NCBI GenBank assembly: GCA_934456315.1
Contig: CAKSHG010000039.1
Coordinates: 1 to 13,257, forward strand
Reading direction: 5' to 3'
DNA: 13,257 nucleotides
From: an uncultured Oscillospiraceae bacterium
GTDB taxonomy: Bacteria; Bacillota; Clostridia; Oscillospirales; Ruminococcaceae
In this document: one piece after another, positions 13,201 to 13,257 of the stretch
Numbering within the stretch: the stretch's first letter is position 1
Layout: every line of letters begins with the position of its first letter
Position numbers and translations under genes: made by a program
The notes under the pieces: generated by a model
Database searches by the model: none
Seen by the model: the letters and a program-made list of their open reading frames with translations, nothing else
What the model was told of the DNA's origin: nothing

Positions 13201-13257
13201 TCACAGCGTGTCCTTTATGTCCTTGAGGAACATCAGCGCGTCCATCGGGGACATGGT
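13201..13257 (-). CDS. mutS: DNA mismatch repair protein MutS (3' end only)
   Basis: The last 18 codons of a gene entering from the right edge, ending in TGA at 13201-13203. The peptide TMSPMDALMFLKDIKDTL matches the usual MutS C-terminus, where a 'TPMEAL..L..LK' pattern closes the protein after its dimerisation helices. The partner gene mutL begins 84 nt downstream on the same strand, which strongly supports the call. Nothing can be said about the ATPase or mismatch-binding domains, which lie outside the window. Confidence 0.88.
   Translation of the reverse strand, partial: TMSPMDALMFLKDIKDTL

Overview
The window is a block of housekeeping genes from a Gram-positive member of the Firmicutes, most likely an anaerobic Clostridia lineage of the Ruminococcus/Oscillospiraceae type. 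This rests on the gene order (mutS-mutL-miaA-hfq, then yggS-sepF-ylmH-divIVA-ileS-lspA-rluA family), purine-rich Shine-Dalgarno sites, an endonuclease-type MutL, and a moderately high GC content (judged by eye, not computed). Every convincing gene is on the minus strand, so transcription runs from the high-coordinate end to the low-coordinate end. Nothing looks like a phage, an insertion sequence, a CRISPR array, or an rRNA or tRNA gene.

Layout in the direction of transcription. (1) Mismatch repair and tRNA modification: the last 18 codons of mutS (13201-13257), mutL (11125-13116) and miaA (10181-11110). (2) A 249-base AT-rich gap (9932-10180). It holds overlapping terminator-like hairpins after miaA, A/T tracts with a 30-bp-spaced direct repeat, an extended -10 promoter, a possible 9-codon leader ORF and a 5'UTR hairpin in front of hfq. 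(3) A tightly packed unit hfq - HlyD-like membrane protein - yggS - sepF - ylmH - divIVA - ileS, several members overlapping, ending in a very strong intrinsic terminator at 2663-2700. (4) A second packed unit lspA - RluA-family pseudouridine synthase - Cof-type HAD phosphatase - small zinc-ribbon membrane protein. It is followed by a hairpin and the first 19 codons of a probable transketolase N-terminal subunit running off the left edge.

The central unit couples an RNA chaperone (Hfq), a PLP-homeostasis protein (YggS), the FtsZ partner SepF, the ribosome-associated S4 protein YlmH, the polar and septal scaffold DivIVA and isoleucyl-tRNA synthetase. It is the classic ylm/divIVA neighbourhood of Firmicutes, here lacking ylmG (YggT family) and with hfq and a membrane-anchored HlyD-like protein at its head. 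The membrane protein has no transporter partner in the window and is the least understood large gene. The most novel-looking non-coding region is the hfq leader and promoter zone. No clear new multi-gene system is visible; the unusual signals are regulatory elements and two uncharacterised membrane proteins.
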